Assembly: GCA_963930775.1 (NCBI GenBank)
Contig: OZ005689.1
Span: 9,560,854 to 9,624,853, forward strand
Length of the DNA stretch: 64,000 nucleotides
Origin: Cliona cf. orientalis
Taxonomy: Eukaryota; Porifera; Demospongiae; Clionaida; Clionaidae
Direction: 5' to 3'
The notes under the pieces are model-generated. The model saw only the letters and a list, made by a program, of their open reading frames with translations, made no database searches and was not told where the DNA came from. Positions 12,201 through 22,802 of the stretch are shown here, piece by piece (the first letter of the stretch is position 1; the number at the start of each line of letters is the position of its first letter). The position numbers and the translations under genes are program-made.

Positions 12201-12838
12201 TTACCAGTCTCCGCACGAACTTTGAAATGTGTAATGCACCCTATAATAAAAGGTAACAGTAATTAACCTTTTCATTGCAGACATATGCATGCATCTGCAT
12301 TTGTATGCACAATAATATTATATCCATGCGTGCTTATTAGGGGTGTCTCCTTGAGTTGACCATGAATATGTACGGCAGTAGCAACTACTGACCCAACTAT
12401 ACAAAGTCCAGGATGAACACAAGCCTTTCAAATATAAGCTGTAATCATTTTGGTTGCAATTGTCTGGTGTGACATTGACATGCAGAATAAGAATGAGAAC
12501 TATGACATCTTGCGATTATTTATTGAATTTTATGTATAACCCTGCATTCAGTCAGCCTTATGGGTACATGTATACCAAAAATTTAGTTTCTAGGAGAACC
12601 CTATAGCTAAATGTTTTAATACTCTATCATCTCTTGCATTAATTAACTACTGTAATTGTAAATGGTAGATGGGAATGCATTGTCAAATAGCTACTGAAAG
12701 AAATTCTTCATGGACATTAAATTTTGATCCCATGATGTTATTATTCTATCACTCACCTTGATTGATCGACATGACAACAGGTGAGATGAGAGTCAACACT
12801 ATCATCGTCATGGCAAAGAGTGAGGAAAGTCCTTGCAT
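9227..12838 (-). pseudogene. PLAT-repeat plus multicopper oxidase (laccase-like) gene with frame breaks
   Basis: Exon 1 (12757-12838) encodes a signal peptide. Exon 2 (9227-12241) encodes two PLAT/LH2-like repeats (each with a GNDGW motif), then a three-domain cupredoxin oxidase with all four copper-ligand blocks: HWHG near 11000, WYHSHSG near 10855, HPIHLHGHS near 9665 and HCHIEVH near 9375. The frame is broken four times: one extra T in the run at 12180-12184 (four Ts in the copy at 1-742), TAGCTA at 12045-12050, a net +1 shift near 10005-10015 compatible with an extra 4 bp such as AATT, and TAGCTA at 9606-9611. Removing 1+4+4+4 bases makes the total CDS length divisible by three. All copper ligands are intact, so the gene is recently broken, or some breaks are assembly errors. 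Secreted phenol/metal oxidase activity is inferred from the family. Confidence 0.85.
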
Positions 12839-12929
12839 CTTTGGTGTCAATCAATTCTTACAGAAGAAGATGAAATTTGGATGACTTTGACTGACAGCGG
12901 CAGTCAGACGATGTCAACTCCCGGGCCTC

Positions 12930-12948
12930 CTTATATAGAAATATCCTG
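12930..12948 (-). promoter_or_regulatory. TATA box of the laccase-like gene
   Basis: CTATATAAGGAGG on the minus strand about 95 bases upstream of the ATG at 12838, matched by the motif near 838 in the paralogous copy. Confidence 0.5.
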
Positions 12949-13134
12949 CACAGTGATTGTGAGATGGCATGCTATTAATTTGGTTATTATAGTAATTGTT
13001 TTCTATTGTATAACTTCATCGCTTACCCTTACCTATAAATCGATAGTGGTATCTTCCATTGTATCATTTCTTCACTGCTGGTAATTAAGTGACATTCTAG
13101 CTTATGTTGTATACAATGAGAACATACCGTATGC

Positions 13135-13562
13135 CATTGGCTGGAAATTTTCGAGAGAGCTAATTTTCGCGGTTGACTGGCGATCCACGAAAATTAAATC
13201 CTCGAAATAAAAAACCTAAACGCACGCGCGATAACTGGGGGCGTGGCCATCGTGGTGCATGCCGCTGCTCAGCTGGATTGATCTAACAGCTGGTTTACTT
13301 CACACCAGTTCATTATTGTTGAGCTTCTTCTGCACAAATGTCTCTAGCCTCGATCATATGCTACTCTCGTGCCATTTGTCGATCTCTGCTAAGCAGCTAC
13401 AAGTAGCTACGAGCGATCGATCGCTTGCTGTTTTTTCGGCCGGTTCCTGAGCTGCGGCGCGCGTACAATAAGAGGTGGAGCCGGACGGATATTGTGGGTG
13501 GAGCAACCCTGGACGTCCACCCGCAAAAATTGGATCCCTCAAAAATTTCCAGCCATACGGTA
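13135..13562. mobile_element. MITE with TACCGTATGGCTGGAAA-type ends
   Basis: The left end TACCGTATGCCATTGGCTGG and the right end (reverse complement TACCGTATGGCTGGAAATTT) are imperfect inverted repeats of about 30 bp enclosing GC-rich, non-coding sequence. It lies upstream of the laccase-like gene. Confidence 0.7.
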
Positions 13563-15405
13563 GTCTAAATCAAACTGGCAGAAAAAGTATGGCCAAAAGT
13601 TCCCTAATAGCGTGCACATGCATACGAAAGACAGGAATTCCTCAGGTCTAAACAAACTAAGCATACAAAGAAATCAGCCTGTGCCACTTCTTTAGGATAA
13701 TCCAGCAACAATGCAGTCACCCAAATGCCCACTCAGCCATTATCACATCATGCATGCACTGGTATAAATGGGGTGCTATGATAGCACCCCATTTGTGTAC
13801 TTTTATTAGTTGTGTGCTGCTGTAATATATACCCCACCACCATGACGAAGGGGTACTGATAGGGCATCATGGGGGTGCTTGTCTCATTTGGGCTTTAGAG
13901 GGGCATTGGCATTACACATTAATTTTCATCACTTAAAAATAATGACACCTTTTCAAATTTTCACAAGTCTCTTAAGGGAAAAAATGATAGATGACACTTT
14001 GATTTCAGTAAGTAAATAAAGTAGCTCTAATAGCCTATATTATTATACTTGAAAGCAGTATTATTATAGTGGGTGTGCTACACCCTAGCTGGTGGTGGAG
14101 GTGGTGAAATACAAACATATTTCTCGAGCTCGAAGCAAGAGCTGGTAGCTATCATAGTAACAGGAGTATAGATTAGATAGAAGTGTTGAACTACTGTAAC
14201 ATGCAAAATTAATGCATTCCGGGAGGATGACGTAGACAGTACGCGAGTAAATGAATCTAGGTGAGTAGAGCGGGTGTGTCCCACCCAGGCCACCATAGTA
14301 CCAGCTGCACTATACAGTTGTACAGCTGCAGTCTGCATTTACATAACACCCACTTAAAGTACAAGATGCGATAGTGCATGGCAGCCTTGATTACAAATTT
14401 GTCTACATCATCCTACTGGATCACTGTTACTACGTTTGTACTGTAGTTAATGCTCCTATCTACTCTACTCCTGATAATAATTATGTGAAATATTATTGTC
14501 TTTAGTGCGTACACATTGTTTTAATGTTAAATTTTCACTGAACAGGAAGATTTAATCACTAATTTCATGTCGGGAATTTTAATTGTTTTTGTGCCATTTC
14601 ATCACTGGAGCTGTAACTTACTTCTACATCTTGTATCACTAATAATTATGTAATCATTGCTAAATATTAAATTTTTGATCCAATGCATGCATAAACATGA
14701 ATAAACAGAAAATGATCAAGTATTCCTCCATCTACTTATTATTATGTGCAACAGTTTTTTTTTTTTTTTTTTTGTCTATAATATTTTCTGATGCTTGAAA
14801 AATATACATCAGTGGTGTACATGAGTAGCTAAAGCTAATACTGGCATGACACCATACAGTTACTAACATTATGCACGTGATAATGATTATTATTGGATTG
14901 TATCATAATACTCTTATTGCCTATTATTGCCTATTGTTCTTAAATCTATTGTTAGATAATCTATTGTTATAATTTCCTATTGTTTATTATAACAAATTCA
15001 AAGCCAGGGCTGCAGTACTAGTTTGGTGTGCCGAGTTTACATTAGTACATAACCACCTTATACTCTTACAACATTATAAATTGCAAGGGGATTCCTCACA
15101 ATGTTCAAAAGTTGCCTATTGTTTAGGAACAATAGGCAATAACAATAATTGTCTAATAATAGGTACTGAAGAATATTAATAAGTAAATAGCAACAATTCC
15201 TCTAACCAGCATCTAGTTTGAATTCTGCAAAGTACACCGAATGGAATATTATTGGAGTCAGATTATGATGTTTCCAATCTGACTGTGTATAGCTATTATA
15301 TATTATATTATTATAAGATTTGGAAAACTCCTGGAGTGAACATTGCAAAGTTGTTTAGCTAAAGTTCAGATGCTAATAGACAGATTATTAGCTAACTAGC
15401 TACCT
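13563..15405. other. Intergenic region with small palindromes
   Basis: No gene is supported. It holds a perfect palindrome AAATGGGGTGCTAT/ATAGCACCCCATTT near 13766-13795, a poly-T run near 14755-14773 and an inverted repeat of TTGCCTATTGTT near 15113-15140 with related copies near 14930. The rest is AT-rich. Confidence 0.5.
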
Positions 15406-16999
15406 ATGGCCAAGTGTTCTAGTGACAACTCTCGTGATGGTAAAAGCCTCACAAAACGTTTAAAAGATGCTGGCATTGAAGCTGCAGCAGCAACATTTCT
15501 GCAACTTTTAAAGGTCGAGAATCCACATTACCCCTTCAAAATGCTTCTTATTGGAGAAATTGGATCTGGTAAAACGTCTTTCCTCAACCTTCTCTACAAC
15601 TGTGCTACTGTGCAGGCTCTAGGCTGCGGCTTTGGAAATGAAGGTCTTGAATATTTTCGACAGTTTAACCATATTAAATTGGAGAACACGCAATCGATAT
15701 CAGATCCTATGGAAAGTAAAACAAATGCTGCAACACTCTACAATGTAGAGGTAGGGGAGTTAAAGGTCGGAATAATTGACACCCCTGGGTTTGGAGATTC
15801 TCGCGGACTTAAACAGGATGAAATAAATGTTAAGAGAATCATTGAAGTGCTTGAGAAAGAAGAGTACATCAACTGTGTCTGTTTGATAATCAATGGTCGT
15901 CAAGCACGTGCAAGTGCTTCTTTACAGTATGTTCTCACTGAAATCACAGCTATTCAAGTTACCAAGGGAGATTTTTCAAAATGTCATTATCATCTTCAGC
16001 AACACAAATGATCCTCTTGATCTCAATTTTGATCCAAATCAACTCACAGAATATTTTGGCAGACCAGTGTCACAAGGGCTTATTTTCTTTATTGAAAATC
16101 CATACTGCAGGTTTGAAAAGGCCAAAATCAAAATAGCTCAGCTCGGCATCAAAAGAGTTGCAAGTAGTTTGCAAAAGTCATTTGATGACACAGCAAAGGT
16201 CCTTACTAAAATATGCCAAAAAATCAAGGATTTCCCACAGGTGCACACTCACCATTTCATAACTCTTTACGAAATGAAGCAAGCAATTGAGGGAAACATA
16301 CTTCAAATGGTAACAGAATATGATAATCAAGTTGAGATAGAGAAAGCTATAAAAAAAACTAAGGAGGAAGTTGATGCAGCAGTAAATTCCAAGATACTCA
16401 ACAAAGATTTTCGATCAACACAACGATTCAGCAGATGGATTGTAGTAAAAACAGACTATCATAACACACTCTGTGGGTATGCTGGTTGTCATAAGAATTG
16501 CCATGAAGCATGTAGCCTCCCCAAGTCATTGGACAATGAGACTTTTAAGTTTTGTTGGTGCATGCATGTGCGAGGTGGAAATAGTACATGTCAAATATGT
16601 GGCCACTATTATACATTTCATTACCATGAAAAATCTCTTTATAAAGAAATTCAAGAAGTGGAAGATCTTGTTGACAAGAAAATGAAATCAAAGTTTGAAA
16701 AAACTGAAAGCGATCAAGAGCAGGCAGAAATGCTTTATGCAAAGCTAGAAAACAAGAAACAGTCATGTAGAAAGGAAAGACTACGGTTATTTTATGAGCT
16801 ACTGCATAAGATAAAGGAGTTTGAGGATCTGGGTGTGGCAAGAAATTATGTTAAATTAATCAAAAATCAGCTGGCTGTGATTGAAACACGACTTAAGGGT
16901 ACGACTGGCTCAGAGAGTGAATACCTCCGAAAAGCACAGGAAGAGTTGAAGAAGAAACTTGTCCTTATCAGAGGTGCTCAACCAGGTTTGATTAACTGA
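15406..16999 (+). CDS. P-loop GTPase (septin/AIG1-like) with Cys/His module and coiled coil, one frame break
   Basis: ATG at 15406. The N-terminal part has a P-loop GEIGSGKT (about residue 51) and a DTPGFGDSRG switch-II box typical of the septin/AIG1 side of the TRAFAC class. The frame then breaks: the first open frame stops at 16011, but homologous-looking sequence continues in the +1 frame from about 15955 (LPREIFQNV, then FSNTNDP as a possible G4 base-recognition site) to a stop at 16999. The C-terminal half has a Cys/His cluster (CGYAGCHKNCHEAC, CWCM, CQICGHYYTFHYHE, roughly 16470-16630), likely metal binding, followed by charged coiled coil. An AGCT tetranucleotide sits at the break (15948-15951), and removing it rejoins the frames. 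A role in membrane remodelling or innate immunity is only family-level speculation. Confidence 0.75.
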
Positions 17000-17235
17000 G
17001 ATTATTAAATTCTTGGGAATGTGAACCGTGAAAATTAATTTAATATCTATAGTGCGGTAATAAACAAATAAAGTAAGCCTATTATTAGTAAATTTAGTTG
17101 TGTGAACTCCTAAATACTTTTGCATTAATAATAATATTGTCACAATTGTACAAGGTTAGCTGCTTGCTTGTTTGGTACATGTAGCTATGACACTGAGTAT
17201 AATATTATCTTACATTATTATGTGTGTGGTTGTAG
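17000..17235. other. Intergenic or first intron of the ZU5/death gene
   Basis: AT-rich. The exon at 17236 begins in phase 1 after an AG acceptor, so an upstream 5' exon with the start codon must exist but could not be identified in this stretch. Confidence 0.4.
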
Positions 17236-19492
17236 AAGATGATCAGAGAGACAATAAACCGTTCGTACATGAAGAGAAGCCATTTGCTCTCCTTCCTGGT
17301 GTGAAGACAGAACTCAAAGAGGAACCACCAGGTCCTACTCTTGAAGGAAAGCCACATGCTCTCATTTCAATGAAGAGGGAGATCAAGGAAGATGCTGGCC
17401 CAATGACCAAAGCTGAGACAACATCTGTTCAACCAATTACTGGTATGTCATCTCATTCTATCACTGCAGAAGTTTGTGGAGCTATAGCTATATGTCCACA
17501 GCCTCCTGGAACTTGTGTGGTGTAGAAGTATGTGGAGAAAGGACTGTGGTGATCCATTCTTCTCATGGTCGGCAAATCGCATGGCCTGGCTATGGTCTGA
17601 GGCTCAACATCCCTAAGGGCTGTCTGCCAGCAGACATGGAGCAGTGCACCATCAACATCAAGGCCTCCCTAGCTGGCCAGTATGAGTTCCCTAAGAACTC
17701 CCATCTGGTCAGTGCCATCTTCTGGCTGCGCTGTGAGGATGTACACAAATTCACTAAACCAATCACAGTGGAAATCCAGCACTGTGCTAAGTCAGATAAT
17801 GTTTCTAATCTTAAGTTAAGCTTTATTCGAGCTGTTTGCAGTCAGAAACAGCTCCCCTACACCTTCAAACAGCTGCCGGGGGGGAATTTTACCAGCTACA
17901 GCTCCTATGGAGTCATTGAACTGAACACTTTCTCTGGAGTGGGAGTAACACAAGAGGGCTCTGAGGACAGGGAATACTGTTCACAACTCTTTTATCTTGG
18001 ACAACCTAATCCATGCATAATTCACTTCGTAGTGTCATGGAATGTTGAAGCACATCTTACTGTGAGTTAGTCATCAATGTAACACAACTGTTGTTAGCTA
18101 TTGTTCCCTGTATAGGAAGTAATAAAGAAGTACAAAGAAGAAGGCGCTATACTTGGTGTACACCAACCTATAGAGTTCGAGGCAGATGCCATCTCCCTGG
18201 ACATTCCCATGGAGGGCCTCTCTATCAAGGGCTGGGAGATCACACCACTGATGCGCCCTGTGGTGAGTTCTTGTGTACACCATATTCACCAAGCATAGCA
18301 ACCAACTTCCCTCACTGGTTACAACCTCAGGTGACCAAGAAGCAGGTGGACAACTTCAGAGAGGGCAAGTTGACTCCATGCTGCCAGTTATTAGCTGAAG
18401 TTTCTGAAAAGAAGAAAAAAGTCCCAACTCTGAAATATCAAGTCAATCTGAGAGGAGCAAAGTATCCTAACAATGTCTTTGTCATCAATCTTCCTGCTGG
18501 AAGTATGTAAATAATAATCATTATTATTATACACCCGTCATGGCATTGTGATAGCTAGCTTCATGCATACTCCTTTCTCTCACCCCCTTTATTTTCAGAT
18601 CCTAATTCTCAATCTACAGGGACATTAGGAGACTTGGCTACAGCAGGTATAGCCACCAGACAAACTTATAATCTCAGTACTATAACACGACACTCACTGT
18701 GTATGATGTTACACTATCATACAGATTGTCAAGGCCCCCCTCCCAGTAAAAAAAGTAGACTGGATGCATCCGAGCCATCTGCTTCTGGTGCATCCACAGC
18801 TGGTCCATCTTCAGGCATTAGCCTGGATACAAAACTCGGTGAGTTAAAACCAAAAAGATTTTTGTTATCTATATCCGATTCACCGTGGATATGCCAGTGC
18901 ATCACATTGTGTGGTTTTGTCATTTATTTCTATAGCCTATCAAACTGAAGTATGCGCGGTTTATTACACTGTCACAAGTACAATAAAACCCACTCTTCTA
19001 TTATAATTAACACAACCTGGAGTTTGCTTGAATGGTCGCTATGGCTCCTGTTGGGGGGGGGGGGGGGGGGGGGGTGGGCATGTGTCCTTGGTGGCCCCGG
19101 ATCTCATGTGATATAATATTATTATGAGTATATAGAATTAAAAGTTGAGAATACCGTAGGAGCTCGAGATTTCCACATTAGCTAAATATTATTCTTCTCA
19201 CCTAGGAGTGAAACCAGAACTAAAAGATCTCCTAAAAGAACTCTACACAAAAGCTTCAGACTGGATCAATATTGGAGTCTTCCTTGACATAGACCCAGGG
19301 AGACTGGATAACATCAAGGCTGAGAATCACACAGTTCAAGATTATCTTCGTGAAATGCTGAGGATTTGGCTGAAGGGGGTTTCCCCTCCTCCTTCGTGGG
19401 CAGCCATTGCCGAGGCTATTGAATTGCTAGGAGATCAAACTCTCGCAGATCAACTGAGAACAAAGTATCATGTCCCCCCACACCAAAACTAG
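17236..19492 (+). CDS. ZU5 and death-domain protein, multi-exon
   Basis: Seven exons join in phase: 17236-17442, 17502-18061, 18116-18262, 18331-18502, 18599-18646, 18725-18838, 19206-19492, all with GT/AG borders, about 511 codons. Exon 1 is an acidic/proline linker with KTELKEEPPG and KREIKED motifs that resemble SUMO consensus sites. Exon 2 is a ZU5-type beta domain (VVIHSSHG, LRLNIPKGCLP, SAIFWLRC). Exons 3-4 may hold a UPA-like continuation. The last exon is a death-fold domain (LKDLLKELYTKASDWINIGVFL to LADQLRTKY) with conserved tryptophans. This order resembles UNC5/PIDD/ankyrin-related signalling proteins but without a transmembrane segment, so a cytosolic adaptor is inferred. The 5' start is missing. 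Confidence 0.82.
19046..19075. repeat. Poly-G run in the last intron
   Basis: An uninterrupted G tract of about 22 bases in the intron before the death-domain exon of the ZU5 gene. Similar C/G tracts occur near 19833, 30121, 30235 and 63531. Confidence 0.7.
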
Positions 19493-20533
19493 CCTACACC
19501 AGAGACAAGTGATATTCCAGCAAAATTTATTTTCACGTAACAATAATAATACTACGATTATAATAATTATTTGTGTACAGATTTCCCCTGTGATAAGGCA
19601 TCCACTCAAGAGTAGCAACCAACATCCCTCACTGGCGTTGTCACAGGCTAGAATGACTCCCAGGCTAGAGTAACTCCCCAGTCAGTGGCACAGGGGCCTC
19701 TAGATTGTCCAGAGAAGCTGCTCATGCTGCAGGGATATAAAGACAACTGTAAAATGCCAATTATCTGTCATTTCATCCTTAGGTTAGAATAACTGGCACT
19801 GGCGTAAGAAGCAGGGAGGCTGGGGGGCTGTAGCCCCCCCCCCCCCCCCCCCCCCCAATCTTGTCAGCCAAACCTAGGAAGATATTTATTCTACTAGGCC
19901 TTGACATCTTCAGATTTGTGATGCAAAAAGCCAAATTAGCATAATAATGGGCATGGTTTGAAGACATATCGTGTGATCCCAAAAAAAATGTTTGCGCACT
20001 TTGCACGAAATTTTATTTACAGCCCCTGTTCAAAAACATCTTCTTACGTACAAAAAGAAGCCTCAGACTCCCCTAAATAAGTTGCCATTGGCCTTAGCCT
20101 CTAAAGCCTGAGCCCCTCACTTTCGACGTATACGTAAAGTGTGCATTTGTGAGTGCCCAGACGCTCAAAAACACACTGTGGTGGCCTGTGATGGCTGTGA
20201 TCACTGCATGGTTCCATGGCCACTTTGCATGTGTCAACGTGCACCACATAGTGATTGGTATAAGAATAATTGTTCAAACTGTGAAGAACATGGGCCTAGT
20301 ATAGCTACATGACATTAGGCCACTCCAAGTCAATCATCAGTTTCTGGTCACACCAATAATTATTGTCTCAAGTACATGCGGGCGGGTGGTCAGGACTATG
20401 GGACTATGACTTGTACTTAAATGATACCACAGATGCATGGTCAGCAAACCTCAAGTGCAAACAACAGCCTGTCAGATCATATCACCACACACAGCTCAGC
20501 CTCATGATATGAGCTGTACAAGTACACAGGCAG

Positions 20534-20768
20534 TTTAAGGCCACTCCAAATTAATTCATTGTTTCTTCTCACCCCTGAGCCAAAAAACTGATGCGCGCGG
20601 GCGGCTGGAAATGGTCGTTTAATCACAAGTTTGATGGAAAATGGTCGTCAAAATCATAAGTTGAGCAGTCCAAAAATCGAGGCGGTATACTTTTGGTGCT
20701 GATGGAAATACATGCGGGCGGAAATCAAGGGGGGATGAGAAACAACTAATTGATCTGGAGTGGCCTAA
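20534..20768. mobile_element. Insertion bounded by GGCCACTCCAAATTAATT inverted ends
   Basis: TTAAGGCCACTCCAAATTAA at its left and the inverted GATCTGGAGTGGCCTAA at its right delimit about 230 bp present here but missing at the matching place near 40354 (GCAGTTTAACAGT). Related ends GGCCACTCCAAGTCAATCAT and TTAATTTGGAGTGGCC occur near 20320 and 20983, so this is a repeat family. Confidence 0.6.
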
Positions 20769-21214
20769 CAGTAAAAATGCAGAGTGACAAACCACAGTGC
20801 ATTAATATTCGATCACCATCATGGAATGTGCAGCAGGCAATGAGCTCGAGATCGATGCATGTATGATCTCGAGAGTATCAATACGTCATTTTACATCATT
20901 TTTACTATAAATATCATTATAGTCCTCATAAATAATTATTGGCTTTTCAAAATATCATGCGGGCGGGTGACCAGAAACTAATGATTAATTTGGAGTGGCC
21001 TTAGTATAGTGATAGACAATAATAATAGTTATATAGCTACATCGATTTTATAGGGGAGTCATTAAATTTTTTTATCATGGAGGGAGTCATTTATTCTTAG
21101 AAATGACTGGGGATTCATTTCTACCTAGGTTAAATAATGAAGGGGGTCATTAATTTTGAGCCTAGGCTAGAATGACTGGGAAGTCATTTTGAGGCGGGGT
21201 AATCTCCACCTATG

Positions 21215-21425
21215 ACAAGAAGCAGGTAGCTAGACAACTTTGGAGCGGGCAAGTTGACTCCATGCTGCCAGCTGAAGGCCGAGGTCTCTGGAAGGAGAAA
21301 GAAGATTCCTTTCCTTAATCATCAAGAAAATGATTGCCTATGACACACCCACCAAGTTACCCGTCGGAATGCATGTTGCATTGATGACCTTTGTGAGCAT
21401 CTTGCAGACCAGTAATTGCACTATA
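21215..21425 (+). pseudogene. Fragment of a ZU5-gene exon
   Basis: The stretch resembles the 18331 exon of the ZU5/death gene (GACAAGAAGCAGGT, GCAAGTTGACTCCATGCTGC). A copy at 40765-40985 shares it and can be read as KKQVDNFRAGKLTPC. Here a TAGCTA replaces the local dinucleotide at 21227-21232, inserting 4 bp and breaking the frame. Confidence 0.7.
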
Positions 21426-21678
21426 GACTAGTGCTAGCTAGTTCAAACAGACCTTGCTCACAATAAACCTAGCTACTCTCCCCTCTACCGGCTCTAGATC
21501 TGTTGATTGTTTGATAGCTGATAGCTAACTTAGTAATATAACACCCAGGAGATAAGCTCTACAAAAAGCAAATTTAAAAGTTCTACATCTAAAGTTACAA
21601 CAACTAAGCAAGTCAATGCATCTGATTCACTGTTTCTAATTTGTATTCATTTTGTCAAATGAGGTGAAGCCTGAGTAT

Positions 21679-22662
21679 TCAATCTCCGAGACATTTCATC
21701 TTGCAAAGTGTGAATCCAAAGAGTCGGTCTCTGCAGATATTGAAAAACGAATACGTTACTGTAGTGATTCAAAAGTTTATAATGAATTCATAGTGGCTAT
21801 GCAAAAGTGAGCAGAGAGCTTGAGTAATATTATTATTGATATTATTATAATGATTAGTAATTAATAATTATTTAACTGACTGATAATATCTACTTACTCC
21901 TTGCCATTGTCGTGGTAGCTGTAGACACCAGTAATCACCTCACCCTCGCCAGCTTGAAAATTCAGTTGTGCATTCCAGGTGTTCACATATCCACTTGGTC
22001 GACAGCTGAGGGTGATGTGATTTGGAATACCACAGCAGGTGAACTTCCATCTGCGATCCTCACGTCCATTATCATGAACGCTCTCTACTCCTGCAAGGTA
22101 CTGGTTTGCTGGACACATAAAGTTTATTGGAAGATCCCACTCATTGACATAGTCGGTTGAAGAACACTTCTTGTGGTCACCACTACCACCAACACTCCTG
22201 CATTCCCATTTCCAACGTCTGTCCCGATGACCACTGCTGTAAGTACTCGAGACTTTGTACATTCCTTCCATTCCTTCGCACATCTTAGACAGTGGCGCAT
22301 CATATCCATTCTGCCACTGTGACTGTACTCTTGCAAGGCTGCTACTCACTTCGGAATCCCGGACATCATACTCGACCCGTGCGGGATTGTTATTCTCTTC
22401 GGAATCCCGGGCATTGAATTCATTCTGATATTGAACCCTTGCAGGATTGCTATCCTGTTCGGAATCCCGGGCCATATTCCAGGGAATAGCTTGAGCAAGA
22501 GATACATAGAGAAGAACCACAAGTCCAAGTGCTTTGAAAGGAGCCCTATCAGGAAAAAGACACACAAGGTATAAATTATACCAGTATGTGGAGCAAAAAA
22601 ATTTAGTATAGCAACTAATAATAAAAGTAGCTAGCGCTGCAGGTTAACGTGAACACTCACAT
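21679..22662 (-). CDS. Dermatopontin-like secreted protein, long form with N-terminal repeats
   Basis: Coding pieces on the minus strand are AT at 22661-22662, 21898-22545 and 21679-21730, total 702 nt (233 codons plus stop), all with GT/AG borders. The ATG is split by the first intron (AT, then G of exon 2). After the signal peptide (MAPFKALGLVVLLYVSLAQA) there are three short repeats around RDSE...ARVQYQNEF, RDSE...ARVEYDV and RDSE...ARVQSQWQNGY. Then come dermatopontin units with DRRWKWEC, EDRRWKFTCC and EDRLFGFTLC. Extracellular-matrix function is known for the family. The gene lies in a segmental duplication whose other copy (41.3-42.3 kb) is dead. Confidence 0.88.
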
Positions 22663-22785
22663 GATGATATCTTGTGCTGCAGTAGCTGTGCTGAATTCAA
22701 CTTTTGAAGCCTCCTAGCTGGAACAACTGCTTGGCTGCTGAGGTAGACTGCTGGATCCAAGATGCTGCACAAACTGCTTGTAACA

Positions 22786-22802
22786 ACCACCTTTTATAGA
22801 CA
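22786..22802 (-). promoter_or_regulatory. TATA box of the dermatopontin gene at 21.7-22.7 kb
   Basis: TCTATAAAAGGTGG on the minus strand. It is also present in the dead copy (TTTATAAAAGGCG near 42350) and in the gene at 44.3 kb. Confidence 0.6.
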
